Source of the DNA: Symsagittifera roscoffensis
Lineage: Eukaryota; Xenacoelomorpha; Acoela; Convolutidae
DNA length: 64,000 nucleotides
Assembly: GCF_963678635.1 (NCBI RefSeq)
Contig: NC_087065.1
Span: forward strand, 47,930,381 to 47,994,380
Direction: 5' to 3'
Shown here in pieces: positions 1 through 11,548 of this stretch (positions are counted from its first letter, which is position 1; every line of letters starts with the position of its first letter). The notes under the pieces were generated by a model. It worked only from the letters and a program-made list of their open reading frames with translations, made no database searches and had not been told where the DNA came from. The translations under genes and the position numbers were made by a program.

Positions 1-865
1 CTAATGTACTTAAGACTTAAGACAGCAAAAAGCCACATAACAAGCATTTTGGTTGGTGATTTTTGTTCGGATGATTTGAAAAATTGGGAGGAACTTCGTA
101 TTCGGGTGTCTTTTAGTTTTTCTTTTTCTTTTTTTTTTCTTTTTCACGCAAAATCAGCTAGCACAAATATCATCGCAAATAGTCAAGTGACATATCATAT
201 TGATGTTCTTTCAGTCGTGATCTTAGTTTTCTTACTTTGGAATCAAAAACTTCAAAAATTCAAAAAAAAAAATGTAAAAATTATTCGAACTTTTTTTGTT
301 TTCTTAGTCATTTTTCTACAAAAATTGATGCCCAATTTGCTTATTTCAGTATGATTGTCGATTATGCATACGCTCTCGTTTTCCTTCAGATATTTTATCA
401 CACCACGACGAAAAAACGACACCAATTTGAAAAACTTTAATGTATTTTTTTGAGATTATGGTCGGAACATTTTGTTCTACTTTCATAGTAACCGGCTATC
501 GTTATTTTACTTTGAAACTGGTTTTGAGTATCTATTTGTAAACTTTGACATTCAACGTTTGTTGGTGAATCTGGCGCAACAAAGTGTTTTTCAAGGGTTT
601 TAAACACGCCTCCAAGTACCTATTGAGCTATCTCTCTCTTAAAGTCTATCTGCTAGGGTTTGAAGGGGATAAAGATTGCTCAATTGATTGGTGCAATCTT
701 TAGTTTTTTGAGCTTTATATGGGAAATAAGGGGAAGCAAAAACAAGAGTTTTTCGTTCTTTTAATGGGTGACGTGCTGAATTCACTAGAACTTTTGGGGT
801 TCCTAATTTCTTCAAACTAGTTACAGTGGTAAGAAATTTCGATTGATTATTTTTAAAGAAAACAC
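1..865. other. Left-end stretch without a resolved gene
   Basis: This AT-rich DNA has T-rich runs, for example around 110-140, and short open frames without codon structure. It lies downstream (minus strand) of the partial membrane-protein gene at 866-1631, so it should be intron or later exon of that gene. I could not find a convincing next exon. The minus-strand frame continuing through 639-865 is probably intron read-through, because a usable donor (CAG|GTGTTT on the minus strand) sits at 865-864. Confidence 0.35.
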
Positions 866-1631
866 CTGTGTTGTAGTTCATTTTGTTAATGCTGAACAGG
901 AATCCACCCCTGTACATGTCATGACACTGCAGCAGTCCCCTCTCCCCGTCTGATGAACTGGTTAGCTTGCTGGTTACAGTGGCGGAGTTGCAGAAGTTGG
1001 CTAGAAGGGCGAGCAGTTGGAGGAAGGTGATGAGACAGGTGCCAGTCCCGCAGATACTCAGACACCTCCCCCCTCTCTCACATTCACACTGACCCCCACT
1101 ACTTCCCAGCAGAATCATTCCTAGAGTACATAAGAGTAGCAACTATCCACATTCATATATAATACTTGTACTAAAACACCCCGCCCATTGCAAATGGGAT
1201 GCCTCTTTAAATCAACAATCGTAAATATCGTAACTGAATATCGAATATCAAGGATGAGAAATAATTGAATAATATAACTAGATAATTGATTATCATACAA
1301 CTCCAGTGCGGTAGAGTTTTTTTTGAAAAAGTTTATACCATAATAACTCATACCAGAATTTTAAAATTATCGGAGCAAGATTAGCCATTCGTCTACTATA
1401 AGTTGTATTGTAGAATTGTAGAATGAGCGCTCATGGCTGAAAAATTTCATATGTTTCTCACAAGAAAAAAGGAATTATTAGGAAGAGAAACTTGCCGTCA
1501 CCATTGGCTTGTTGCTCCCGCTTGTCCCGCTTCAGACCCCGACTGAACTTAATAATTTTGACCACTCTGTAATGGATCCCACTGGGAAGCGTTTCCTGGA
1601 ACAGGTTGATGAACTTGAGCAGATACGCCAT
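866..1631 (-). CDS. Unrecognised membrane protein, first two coding exons (partial)
   Basis: Exon 1 starts with ATG at 1631-1629 and has an in-frame TGA nine bases upstream, which fixes the start. It runs to 1502 (donor ATG|GTGACG), or to 1496 if a GC donor (ACG|GCAAGT) is used; both leave phase 1. Exon 2 begins at 1120 after the acceptor TACTCTAG and ends at 866 before CAG|GTGTTT; its two leading bases restore the frame. The 128 residues seen begin with an amphipathic, basic segment (MAYLLKFINLF, then KFSRGLKRDKREQ). A Cys-rich stretch (CECERGGRCLSICGTGTC) follows, running into one hydrophobic segment (LITFLQLLALLANF, about residues 72-87). The GC and codon content of these exons is clearly above the surrounding DNA. 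The gene continues beyond 866 toward the left edge. I do not recognise the family. The gene model is likely real but incomplete. Confidence 0.5.
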
Positions 1632-3282
1632 TTGGATTCAATTGCCGGTCAACTAAGGAATTTATAATGCTGAGTTTGTTTTATGTTGGAAACTTCGACT
1701 GCTGCCACTTCTATTTAGAGAAAATATGGGGGTCGACAGTGACCTTAGCCTTTGACTTCTGCTGTCATCAGATTTTCCCGCCTTAAAAATCATGAACCTA
1801 ATAGCAAACAAAACGTTAGAGGTACCAAATTTAATTTTCATTGCAAGTCACCAGGAACAAAAATATATGTGACTTTTCCATTGCTCTTTCGGCGACTAAA
1901 AAGCAACCTATAACAGAACATTGATCAAGATTTCATTTCAAAATGTATCAAGCTAAGGTATCGCTGGTTTCTATTTAGTTTCAACTGAAATTTTTTGATA
2001 AGCTTATTTAAAATGAAAATATAGGTTATTCGCATAAGGCAGCGAAACATGTTTTTTAAAATTAAGGCAGCGAAACATGTTTTTTTTAAATCTTTATTTA
2101 GTAACCAGTGGCAAAGGAAGGGATTCGAACCCGGACCTAGGTGAGCGCTACGGAAAAAGGTACAGCCCATTTAACTACAGGCTGTAGCTAATTTAGGGGC
2201 GGAAAAAGTGGTCCCCTAGTATTTGTTCCCCTGAAATTCCTAAGAATCCCGTTTTGTCTTTTCCGTTGTGTTTTACGACGCCCATTTTTGTCAAGAATGG
2301 GCGCCGATGTACACTAATTGGAAGTCGAAACGCGCGCTAAAAAAAACGGAATTTTGGTTAAAAATTGACAATAAAAGCTCTGAAAAAGTGCATTTTAGGC
2401 TTTTTTTTCATATAGTTGCCAGCGGCGTAGAATATTTTGGCAGAAAAAGGGTCTTTTAGTGTTTTGGGAAAGCTCAGAAGAAAGTTTGACGGTCCCAATA
2501 AGAAGATGTGCAAGATTTTCATTCACCTCCGCCTTCATACGGGAGAACCAGAGCGAACTTGTCGAACAAATGTTTGATTTTGCCGGAACGGAAAAAGGTG
2601 TCTAAAACGACCGAACGACCTTACTTATCTTTGCGCAAGCCAATACTGGAGAGCGCGCAGTATTTCTGTCGAGCGGACGGACGGACGAACGAACAGTATT
2701 GAGGGTGAATGACGACTAAACAAGATAACGGATTGCTCAGCATTGAAATTAGTTTACCGCCGAGCTGTTGATAGCCAGTGGAAGAAAGAACGTTAATTTG
2801 AAAAGGATATGGCAATCCAACTCTTAGACATGATTTTTTTTACACTCGGATATTTCAACTTCCATTAGAAATGACTCTTATTGTAGAACCGATTACAGTT
2901 TTTTTTCTCAATCAATAATTCAATTTCTTTTTCCTGTATCTGATTTATCGAAGTGTTTTTGGCTCGGCCAAAAACCTATTACAGACGGTTAATTCGTTGA
3001 ATGTGGCAGATCGAACTGTTGTCAGTTCAAACATTCATCGATTTTGAAGGAATGGTGGAGTTACTTGGAAGGTTAGCTTTGTATTCGACAGTATGATCAC
3101 GCATGAAGAATATAGGCTGTTTGATTAGCCATGTTTATTTTTTTGAAAGAGCAATATAATTTTTACGCGACGTCCTTGGAAAGGAGCTTGGCCAGATGAG
3201 GCAAATTTTTTTCGGTCGGTATGCTGTTGATGTAGGTGTGAAAACGTGAGGTTTATTATGTTTATCTCAACGGCAACTGTAT
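1632..3282. other. Intergenic stretch with repeat debris
   Basis: No gene is supported here. It contains a short direct duplication (AAGGCAGCGAAACATG twice, about 2037-2085), a tRNA-like segment at 2100-2188, and a block at about 2190-2480 that resembles the interspersed family ending in a GGGGCGGATCTAG-type motif found elsewhere in the window. A somewhat GC-richer patch at 2500-2720 reads in one frame as a short zinc-finger-like linker (HLRLHTGE), but it is broken by stops. Confidence 0.4.
2100..2188 (-). repeat. tRNA-like sequence with a perfect B box
   Basis: Read on the minus strand, this stretch contains GGTTCGAATCC, an exact match to the RNA polymerase III B-box/T-arm consensus. An A-box-like TAGTTAAATGGGCTG lies about 45 bases upstream. 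The spacing and arms do not fold into a clean cloverleaf and no clear anticodon loop can be placed. It is best read as a tRNA-derived SINE head or tRNA pseudogene rather than a working tRNA gene. Confidence 0.45.
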
Positions 3283-3668
3283 CGTTCAAAATACTTAATA
3301 GTCTGCACTCTTTTGTTTCAGTGTGCGCCAGACAATATAGCGATCCCAAGGTCAATGCAGCAGGTCCCCAGACGGAACCAAAGCTTTTATATAAGAACTC
3401 AAACTTGTCCCTATGCCATAGAGGCAACCACAATAAATTTTAAATGGGTAGATGTAAAGTTTATAACAACCAGAACCCAGCTGCTATATAAAATACTTGT
3501 ATGCATATAGTTGAGTTTTAGTTTATGTAAAAGTTTCAACTAGAGTTTTTCGGCTTTAGCTGCCGGCTCTCTCCCTGGGTCCTCTTAGCAAATTCTTCCA
3601 GCTACTTACGATCAATCAAAGTGATCAATACGACAGTCATTTTGGTGACCCATCTTCGCTGCCTCGCG
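3283..3668 (-). repeat. 3' LTR of the gypsy element (low-coordinate copy)
   Basis: It matches 8071-8456 over its whole length with scattered substitutions and small indels. Shared landmarks include CTGCACTCTTTTGTTTCAG, AGTGTGCGCCAGACAA, TTCGGCTT(T/C)AGCTGCCGGCT and TTGGTGACC(C/T)AT. The internal coding remnants are on the minus strand, so this is the 3' LTR. The last open frame (3602-3916) overlaps its beginning. Confidence 0.7.
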
Positions 3669-4779
3669 TGAGCTACCCGGGTTTCTGTTTGCTCGAACCG
3701 TCGGTTACCGTCTTTCCTACTCTCGTCGCCCGTCGTTGTCTCATTCGCCGTCTTTTCTCCGCTCATCCGTTCCGCCCGTAGGTTCTCGTCTTCGTCTTCG
3801 CTGAACTCGTCGCTACTCGTATCGATAACTCGTCGCATAATTTTTCTTTCACGCTCCTTTGTACCTGTCGACAATAGTTTTTTCTGCACTTTGCGTTTCG
3901 CCTGTTTTGCTCCCATCGGTAACCTGATCTCTTTTGCCGCCAGTACGGCTTCTTGCGTGGGAACTCTCGTTGTCGGGCCTTGGGTGCTTGTGGAACAGGG
4001 GGCTTTGAGTCGCCGCCGTTATCGCTCGTTTTTCTTCGGCTTCCGATCTAAATGAAACACCGCTTCGTCTTAGTAGAGACCCTTTTTTCATTTGAACCAT
4101 ATGTCGGGTTAGTTTTTCGATTCTGCTAAATAGAGGTCTAAACCTCCGGGGGTCTTTTGGGTCTGTGGCTACCAGTCCTTTGATATACCCCAGTGGTGCT
4201 AGTCTTGTGTCGTTTCAGTCACGATTGTGTGTTTGGGTGTGTCAGCTCTACATCCGTCGCCGCCAGTTCAAGCTCGTCTAGTACTCGAGCAGTCCTTCTA
4301 TTCTTTGAGGCATATACTAAATCACTTCACTTTTCCCAGTCCAAATTCGTTTTGTCTTTGGGTCGTCCGCTCGCCTCATAGAAACATTGATTTAGTATAA
4401 GAATGCGGTACGAAAGCGCTTAACGCTCTTTATATCAATTGCTCCGATTTTTTTTCCGTCTTACCGTAGGCACGTTAGGACATACTGTTCTAATGAACCG
4501 ATGTTTCATTCGATTACACTTGTAAAGTGGTAATTTTCGACCGGTGATTTTATATGTCTGATTCCTTCGTGGTTGCAGAAATTTAGTATTTTATTTGAAA
4601 AGATATCTCATTGGGTTTTTCATGGGGTCATATGTAGTTTCCTTGGAAATCCATGGCTTTCTATACATTTCCGTTAGTACTTTTTTGGATTGTTACTTGA
4701 ATGGATATAAGCCGATGGCCAATATGAAAATGCGTCCACCTCTATAAAACCATTTTTTTCGCTCTTTTCTGTAATTTAT

Positions 4780-5232
4780 GGGCCCCCAAAAGTCCATTAC
4801 AAATAAATCACACGGTTCCTTCATTTTGTATGTTGTACCTTTTCTCCCTTCGGTATAATTGGTTTAAGATTCTTACCTGCTTCCAGGAAGTGTTTGCAAA
4901 CCTTTGTGGTAGTTAGGAGGTTTTGGTGTATAAGTGGGATCCATTCATCTTTCGTCCATCCGAACAACTCGTCCCTCCCGTGATGGTTGTGATGCAGTCT
5001 GTTTAGGGTTGACGTAGACAAATCCTTCGGAATCGCCAACAAGAGGAAAATTCCTCGTACCGAGAAATCGTTGTAGTGCTGCGCGTAGTACTGCCCGAGC
5101 CGGGTGACAACTTCCTTTCCCTTGGTTTTTTGTCCCTAGTTGGTCTCCGATGGTCTTTAATATCGAGTCCTTTTCGAGATTGGCCTTCACAAGCTTCAGA
5201 TTTAGTATTTGCGGGAACTCTAGCTTTTTCAC
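4780..5232 (-). pseudogene. Gypsy integrase fragment (zinc finger and start of core)
   Basis: On the minus strand the sequence encodes an H-H-C-C zinc-binding domain (LHHNHHGRDEL, then WIPLIHQNLL, then VCKHFLEAGKNLKPIIPK). Shortly after comes a DFWGP motif around 4780-4798, which carries the first catalytic Asp of the integrase core. In the usual family the second cysteine pair is CxxC; here it reads CKHF, so one ligand is lost. Frameshifts separate the parts. Confidence 0.7.
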
Positions 5233-6176
5233 GATTCTGCATTCGGCGGTGACAATTGAGTAGACCCACTTTTGATTATCTGCAAGGGGTAGAAGAGACC
5301 CGGTAACTGATGGGGGAACGAAATGTTTGTGTTCATGTTTCTCGAAAAGCTCGTATGAGGCTGTAATTTTTCGGGGGGGGGGGGTATTACTTCGATGTCA
5401 TAGTCTGAGCTGAGACTAGGAGGTTGACTCGGTACGCGATTGAGAACAACATTTCAATTCACGTTTCCGGTTTGAGATGATGTATTTAAAATTGTTTAAT
5501 TTTTCGCCGCGTCGGATTTTTCTAGTGAGTTATGAGCAGACAATTTAAAAACAGGAGGTTTTGAATTTTGTTTAATTGAGAAACGGTAATTAGCTGACTG
5601 CAAACAACATCTGTTTTTGGTTGAGCTATGTTTGCATTTATCCTTCGATATGCAAATATCTCGCTTCTGATTGGCTGTCCGTCGGTTGCATGCTGCCACG
5701 CCGTCTTGCGGATCTGTATGCATCGGTTTAAACTTTGCATACTTAAATGTTTCGGATTATGATTGGATCTGAGTCTCTCGCGTGATCAAATGCATGCTCG
5801 TACGACCTCAACCGACGGTAATTTTTGAATTTTGCTCACCGTCTGACCCCTAGGATATAGGGCTTCCTTGATCAACCTGATTTTAGCTACTGTAAAACTG
5901 TCGTCATAGTAATTTGTTTCCAGTTTCGCTGCTGGGGTGAAACGTAATAAGTAGTCGGCCATACCCATTTTTGATCTTTAGCAATGTTCTACTTTAAAAT
6001 GGTGGGGTAATAAACGATAGTAACAACGTGTTCCTTTACTGAAAAATGTTTCATTTCCTTTTGGAGAAGATTTATAGGGTTGTCACCGGTTATGAACTGA
6101 TATGACTGTAGAATATTGCCCATCAATGTTGTTACGAATATATTCTGTTGCCGGTACTACATCTAGTAGTTCTAGT

Positions 6177-7469
6177 TTATTCGTCAAGAGTTTTTTTCTC
6201 AGCAGCATTGAGGAATCTTGAGGCAAATGAAACTGGGTGCCACCCTTTCGAACGGTACTGCTCTAAGACGGCTCGCAAACCGTCGTGACTGGCGTTGCAA
6301 ACTATGCGGATTTCCCGGAATAAATCAGAAGGTTTGACTGTGACTATTTTCTTGACCAACCGTTTTAGCTGTTGAAACGCGTTGTCACATGCCGGCGTCC
6401 AGATTTATTTAGGTTAAAATTCTGCTGGTTTCGGTAAAACTTTATGTTGGCTGTGTAACGATCCCATTAGTGGCTTTAACTGTTTTGTAGACTTGGAAGG
6501 ATTGAGATTTTCAGCCGCTTGGGTTTTTGTAACCAACGGTGTTATACTATCTTTCCTGATTTTGAAACCCAACCATTCACATTCGCTTTTCGCATACTAA
6601 CACTTTCGTAGCTTCAGTGCGGTGTTCGAAATATCCAGTTTTTAAAGAGTTTTCTCGACTAATGCAAAGTGTTAAATTTTTGGTTTTCTTAGACACGACC
6701 AGTAAGTCGTCTATAAAAGCGTTCGCTTAAGGGATTTTCTTTGCGTAAGGTATCTATTACTTTTTAAAAGTTCGTCGGCATTGAAGTAAGCCCATAAAAA
6801 CCGTCTTGAATCGATATGTTCACGTCGATTTGTCCCTTTCTAATGAAAAACTGCACTAATTGCTATTTTTGGGATTTAATGCTACTTGTCCGTATGCATA
6901 TGTGAAGTCCAATGTATTAAAGTATGCAACTCCCGCTTTCCGTTCTGCAATTATCCAGCTCATTCCGTCTACTAATTCGTCGATGTTTGTCATCTCGTAA
7001 TAAATTTAACGTACTTGTTTATTCAATTCATTCAACTCTAGTTCTAGCTTTATGCTTCCATCCTTTTTTACTGTAATTACGATTGGTGACACAAAGTTTT
7101 GTCCGAGCATTCTTGCAACTTAAAAATAGGTCAATAATTAATTAAACGCGCTGTTTCTTTGTCTACTTTATCTTGGAGACTGATCGGTACTCTACGGCCG
7201 TTCTGTTGTATAGGTTTCAAGGCTTCAAACAAATTCAGCTTTGACTTTTGCGTTCCAGATTTTACCTTTTTTGTAAATAATATTGGGTATAACTTACAGA
7301 TGTTTGTTTGTAATTCGTCTAGCCCCTCTACACTGTCGTTGCTGTCCTCCCCATTTTTTCTCATAACTCCTCCTCTTTGTACTAGTTCCATTCCTAGGGT
7401 GCCAATCAAATCGCGCCCAAGGATCGATTCGTGGTTTCCTGCATTGATGGACACTTTTGCCTGTGTCAC
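6177..7469 (-). pseudogene. Gypsy protease / reverse transcriptase / RNase H remnant
   Basis: Minus-strand frames give a protease C-terminal region (ESILGRDLIGTLGMELV), the conserved entry into reverse transcriptase (RRVPISLQDKVDKE), a catalytic box reading AFIDDLLVVSKKT at about 6694-6722, and RNase H (VCNASHDGLRAVLEQ followed by HPVSFASRFLNAAEKK). In family RNase H domains the first of these reads TDAS; here it is CNAS, so a catalytic Asp is lost. Several stops and frameshifts lie between the pieces. Confidence 0.75.
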
Positions 7470-8070
7470 CCATCCATTGAGTGCATTCGTTACTGCTATC
7501 TTCCCCTGTATATGTATTCGTTTGTTGTTTTAATCCAAAAACTCTTAACGTATTGGTTGTGATAAAAGGTTGCTTTCAGATCAGTCATGCTGAAGATCAT
7601 AAGCAGGGACCCACTATCATCCAGACCCTCATCTTCTTCCAGGTTACCTCTGGTGAATTCTGGCATTTGGAATCTTCAACTCGACTGAATTGTTCTTTAT
7701 GATTGACATTACCATGTTTTCGTAGGACGCTGAGGAAGGGATATCTCCTCACTATTATCCTGCTTCTGATTGCTACTTCCTCCTTTTGCGTTTGCTGCTC
7801 TTCACGCTGTGTGTGATTCGATGATGCTCGTTCTCATCCCGGACTAGACCTACACGTCCTCTTCCCCGCCATTGGTTAGTAACATGTCGCACACCCCTAC
7901 ATAATCTTTCAAATGCACTAATTTTTGGCGCTCGTTACAAGTTATGTCCGTCGCGTGTCAGTTTGAAATAAGCTTCAACGTAAAACTCAGGGCGTCACAA
8001 TGGTAGCACCGACGGTTTCCGGTAACATTTGCCCCCGGTGCGTATCTTCTTACCCACGCCCTTGGTTTCT

Positions 8071-8456
8071 CGTTCAAATTATTTAATGATCTGCACTCTT
8101 TTGTTTCAGTGTGCGCCAGACAAAATAACGATCAAAAGATCATTGCAGCAGGTCCTCAGACGGAAATACAGACTTTACATTTAAACTCAAACATGTCTCT
8201 ATGTCATAGAAACAACCACAATCAATTTTAAATCGGTAGATGTAAAGCTTTTAACCACCAGAACCTAGCTGGTATATAATACATTTGTATGAATATAATT
8301 GAGTTTTAGTTCATGATAATTTTCAACCTAAATTTTTCGGCTTCAGCTGCCGGCTATCTCCCTGGGTTTTCTCTGCAAATTTTTCCCACTACTTTCGATC
8401 AATCAAATAGATCATTACGCCACTCATCTTGGTGACCTATTTTCGCTGCCTCGCAT
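8071..8456 (-). repeat. 5' LTR of the gypsy element (high-coordinate copy)
   Basis: This is the partner of 3283-3668, as described there. On the minus strand it precedes the zinc-knuckle and protease remnants and is therefore the 5' LTR. The match ends at CGCTGCCTCGCA, where a T-rich unrelated sequence starts (8457). Confidence 0.7.
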
Positions 8457-10225
8457 TTTTTTTGGAGAGTATGTCTTTGTTAAAATTTATTGGGCTACTG
8501 AAAAAGCTCGTTTTGATATAAATGTGTCATTGAATGAGCATTACTCTTAGAGTAATTTTTGATTGACTAAAAAACCAAAATCGATCCGTTTTTTTAAGGT
8601 GCACCACTTTATTTATGATAAAATTCTAAATATGTTTTGCTTCAACATTTTTCAGCTTGAGTCAATCCATTTTGAGAAAAACACGTTTCAAATTTCAGGT
8701 TTCATGCGTTTTGTCTGGGTAATTTAAATCAACACGGTTACAAGCAGACAATATCATGAGTTAACTCTTTTATTTCTTCGCCTAAACGACTTGAAAATGA
8801 GGCTCAGGAAATTACACGACAAGCATATTTTTTACACGACATTTTTTCTGTGAATTTGAACGATAAAAACTGGGCCAACAATTTTTTTTCGTCTAGATTC
8901 AAGCTACACAAAGTCAAAAAAAAACAAATTATCATAGAACTGAGCAAAGTAAACTATACCAGAATTGATTATAGAACAATAAATCGAATAAGTATAGCTC
9001 GTTTTTGAAATGCATAAATAAAACGTTTGTGACATTATCAAATTGATTTGTGGTTCGCATCTGCAGTGTTTACTCAACCAAAAATTAATTTAAGTTGGTA
9101 AACAATTCTACTGCATTTTGACGGCAAGTTATTGTCTAAAATCCGCAAGCTTCTGATCATCTATCAGTGAACTGGCTCAAACATAAAATTTCCAACATCA
9201 TGTGAAGTTTTATTTAGTTACGGTAATTGGTCTAGTGCAGAAAAAAACTTTATATCCCAGAAATTGATATTAAGTGATAAAGTGTTTCGTTCATGTGTGA
9301 TATATAATTATAAATTTTGAAATATTAGTTTTTTTTATTGTTTTAGCCAGCAGAAACGTCAAAATTTGCTTCACTGCATTCTGAGTTTTACGTAAGTTAT
9401 ACTGGAGATAGTCATTGCATTTGATCAAGGAAATGCATGAAAAGAGTAAAGTTTCCAACTTGCGGGTCGAAGTGCTCACTTTATATTCTGACCGGGGTTT
9501 AATTTGATCAGATTTGTTTCATAGAGTAAAATGTTCTCGCCTTTGCTACGCCCCCTCAATCTTGCTTTAACCATCTCAACGTAATTTAGGTATGTCTCGA
9601 CCGTTCCAGCGGAACGTTCCGACCGTGTTCGAGGCATTGTTCGGCATTGCCTTGATCAAGGTATGTTTCAAACTCGCTCGGCTTTTTTGTTCGATCGTGA
9701 TTGATGGAGGTTTCGACGAAATCGACTAAATTGAAACACATTTTTGATTTCAAATTGTATATATGAGGTAATCTAATTGATTTTACAGTTTACGTTTCTT
9801 GGGTGCTCTTTGGGTGGTAACTTCGTGCAATCATCAGTTTAAATCATCGTAACTAAATTTTACTTTAATAGCGTTTTTAATGTTACATGGACTTTGTTGT
9901 CAAACTTATGCTAGCCTAATTGTTCAAATCTGTGAAAGCTTTTCTCAACGTGGTAGCTTTTCGATCTCAGAATTTTTAAGTAAGCCCTTTGAAACTCGAG
10001 GCTCAGAGTGAAACCTTCTCCTTCCTTGAACAGCTTGCTCTTGAGCATCAATTTGACGATAAGTTGTTTTTCCCCTTTCACTTGTTTCTTAAAAAGTCAT
10101 TCTAAGCGTTAAAAAATGAAAATGGGTAAAAAACGTGAAAAAAATTTTGATCAGACTCGACCATACCCAATGTCTTTTTTGAATGTGATTGACTGATTTA
10201 GGCCATGTTTTGACAAATATTTAGG
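8457..10225. other. AT-rich intergenic DNA, nothing recognised
   Basis: No coding, RNA or clear repeat structure was found. The only local oddity is a GC-richer patch near 9600-9660 with the short palindrome CGTTCCAGCGGAACG. Confidence 0.35.
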
Positions 10226-10487
10226 CAGGAGCGGATTTAGTGGGGGGGGGGGGGGCGCTGAAATACCTCTTTTTCTAAGGGGTTCTACCCCCTGGCTACC
10301 CAAAGGGTCCTTTCTTTGGTACTATTTGACTGGCTGACATATTTGACTAAACTGTTTTTGAGGGAAGAGTCTGAAAAGTGCCTTAAGACGCATAGGTTTT
10401 AAAAAACATTGGCCATAACAGTGTCTTTTTAGTGCTTTGGGAGGGCTCGGAAAATCAATTTGGTCGACCTAAAAAAATCCGCTTCTG
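10226..10487. mobile_element. hAT-like MITE with 8-bp target-site duplication
   Basis: The element starts CAGGAGCGGATT and ends AATCCGCTTCTG, giving imperfect 12-bp terminal inverted repeats that begin with CAG. It is flanked by TATTTAGG (10218-10225) and TATCTAGG (10488-10495), an 8-bp duplication with one mismatch. A CAG terminus plus an 8-bp duplication is typical of hAT transposons. At 262 bp with no coding capacity it is a non-autonomous copy. Related sequence with a CTAGATCCGC(T/C)CCTG end occurs at 27620-28021 and 31062-31437, and in reverse orientation near 17647. Confidence 0.7.
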
Positions 10488-11531
10488 TATCTAGGTTTTT
10501 TTTAATATGTGCCGAACAAAAGCCTGGTTTTGAATATGGCTTTTCGGCCGACCACTGAAGTTTTGCTCGATTCCGAAAGTTGAAACATCAAGTAAGCACC
10601 GCGATAAAGGAGAGGAGAAAATAGTTGAATTTATTGGTAGCACAAAAATAGACAACTTCATCATCCCACTTGCTTTAAAAAAAAGTCGGGGCAAAAATTT
10701 ACAAACTGTATAAAACACTGACAAGCACTCAAAAAGTAATCAAAGGAAATCGTTTAGCTTATTGAAAATTCACTTTGAAAATCATGTCTACTTGATCATT
10801 TCGGAAAAACTGAGTTTTCAAAAATATTGGTATGGTTTGGGTTAATTTTGTAAAAAGACCTTGACCACTTTCACGATTTTTTCAAGAAATCAGATTTCTT
10901 GTTCAAAATTAATGCTTAAACTTTCGACTGAATATTGTTTATTGAGGTAACTACAGAGCTGATGAAATCAAATTGAAGCACTTAAAATAGATCAATCATA
11001 TCTTTCTGACAACTTTGATTAATTAATTTCAATCCAATTCCTGATGATCAGACATGTTTCACGTAAAATCTATAATCACGAAAAGAAGAAAAAACAATTT
11101 CGGATTCGAAACTTAATTCTCGATTTCTAGAATCAAGTAATACAAATAAAAATTGAACAATTAAGTTTGGTAAAATTGCAACACTTTTGCAAGCTTGATT
11201 TATAATTTGATTCTGAGAAGCGATTAGATTTTAGCATGAATTTTAATCGTCCTTTTTTCGTCAATATGGTCATTTTTTCCATCAACCTGATTTTTCTGAG
11301 GATGAGTATTTATCTAATCAATTAAGTATTACATAAAACAACAGTATTTATTTATTGCACATTAGTTAGAGAAAGTCTCCATTAACGTCATGTAAGGAAA
11401 TGCCCTTTGTACGAATAACCCACGGAAATGTTCATAACTTTTTATACAATGGGGCAGAAAATGCACTAAACTTTTTAATGACCAAATGTAAATTAATCAA
11501 AAATTAAGTAAAATTTAAAATATTATTTTGC

Positions 11532-11537
11532 TTTATT
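11532..11537 (-). promoter_or_regulatory. Polyadenylation signal AATAAA
   Basis: On the minus strand AATAAA lies 11 bases after the stop codon of the 230-residue membrane-protein gene (stop ends at 11549). This fits a very short 3' untranslated region. Confidence 0.45.
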
Positions 11538-11548
11538 TTGCTTTGGCG

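Larger units (their letters stand above)
3283..8456 (-). mobile_element. Degenerate Ty3/gypsy LTR retrotransposon
   Basis: Two similar direct repeats (3283-3668 and 8071-8456) flank an internal region. Read on the minus strand, it shows the gypsy order: a zinc-knuckle-like segment near 7935-8020, the end of an aspartic protease and start of reverse transcriptase (7131-7469), an F-IDD catalytic box (6706-6717), RNase H (6177-6359), the ADYL segment (5786-5968), the integrase zinc finger and DFWGP core (about 4780-5230), and a basic C-terminal reading frame (3602-4100). Frames are interrupted many times, and the two LTR copies have many differences. This is an old, inactive copy. No target-site duplication was identified. 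Confidence 0.8.

Noticed and set aside
2100-2188. Functional tRNA gene on the minus strand
   Set aside because: The B box is perfect but no cloverleaf with a placed anticodon can be drawn. Kept as a tRNA-like repeat.
2507-2570. Possible C2H2 zinc-finger fragment (HLRLHTGE)
   Set aside because: Only the linker-like motif fits; the cysteines and histidines do not follow in order and stops break the frame.
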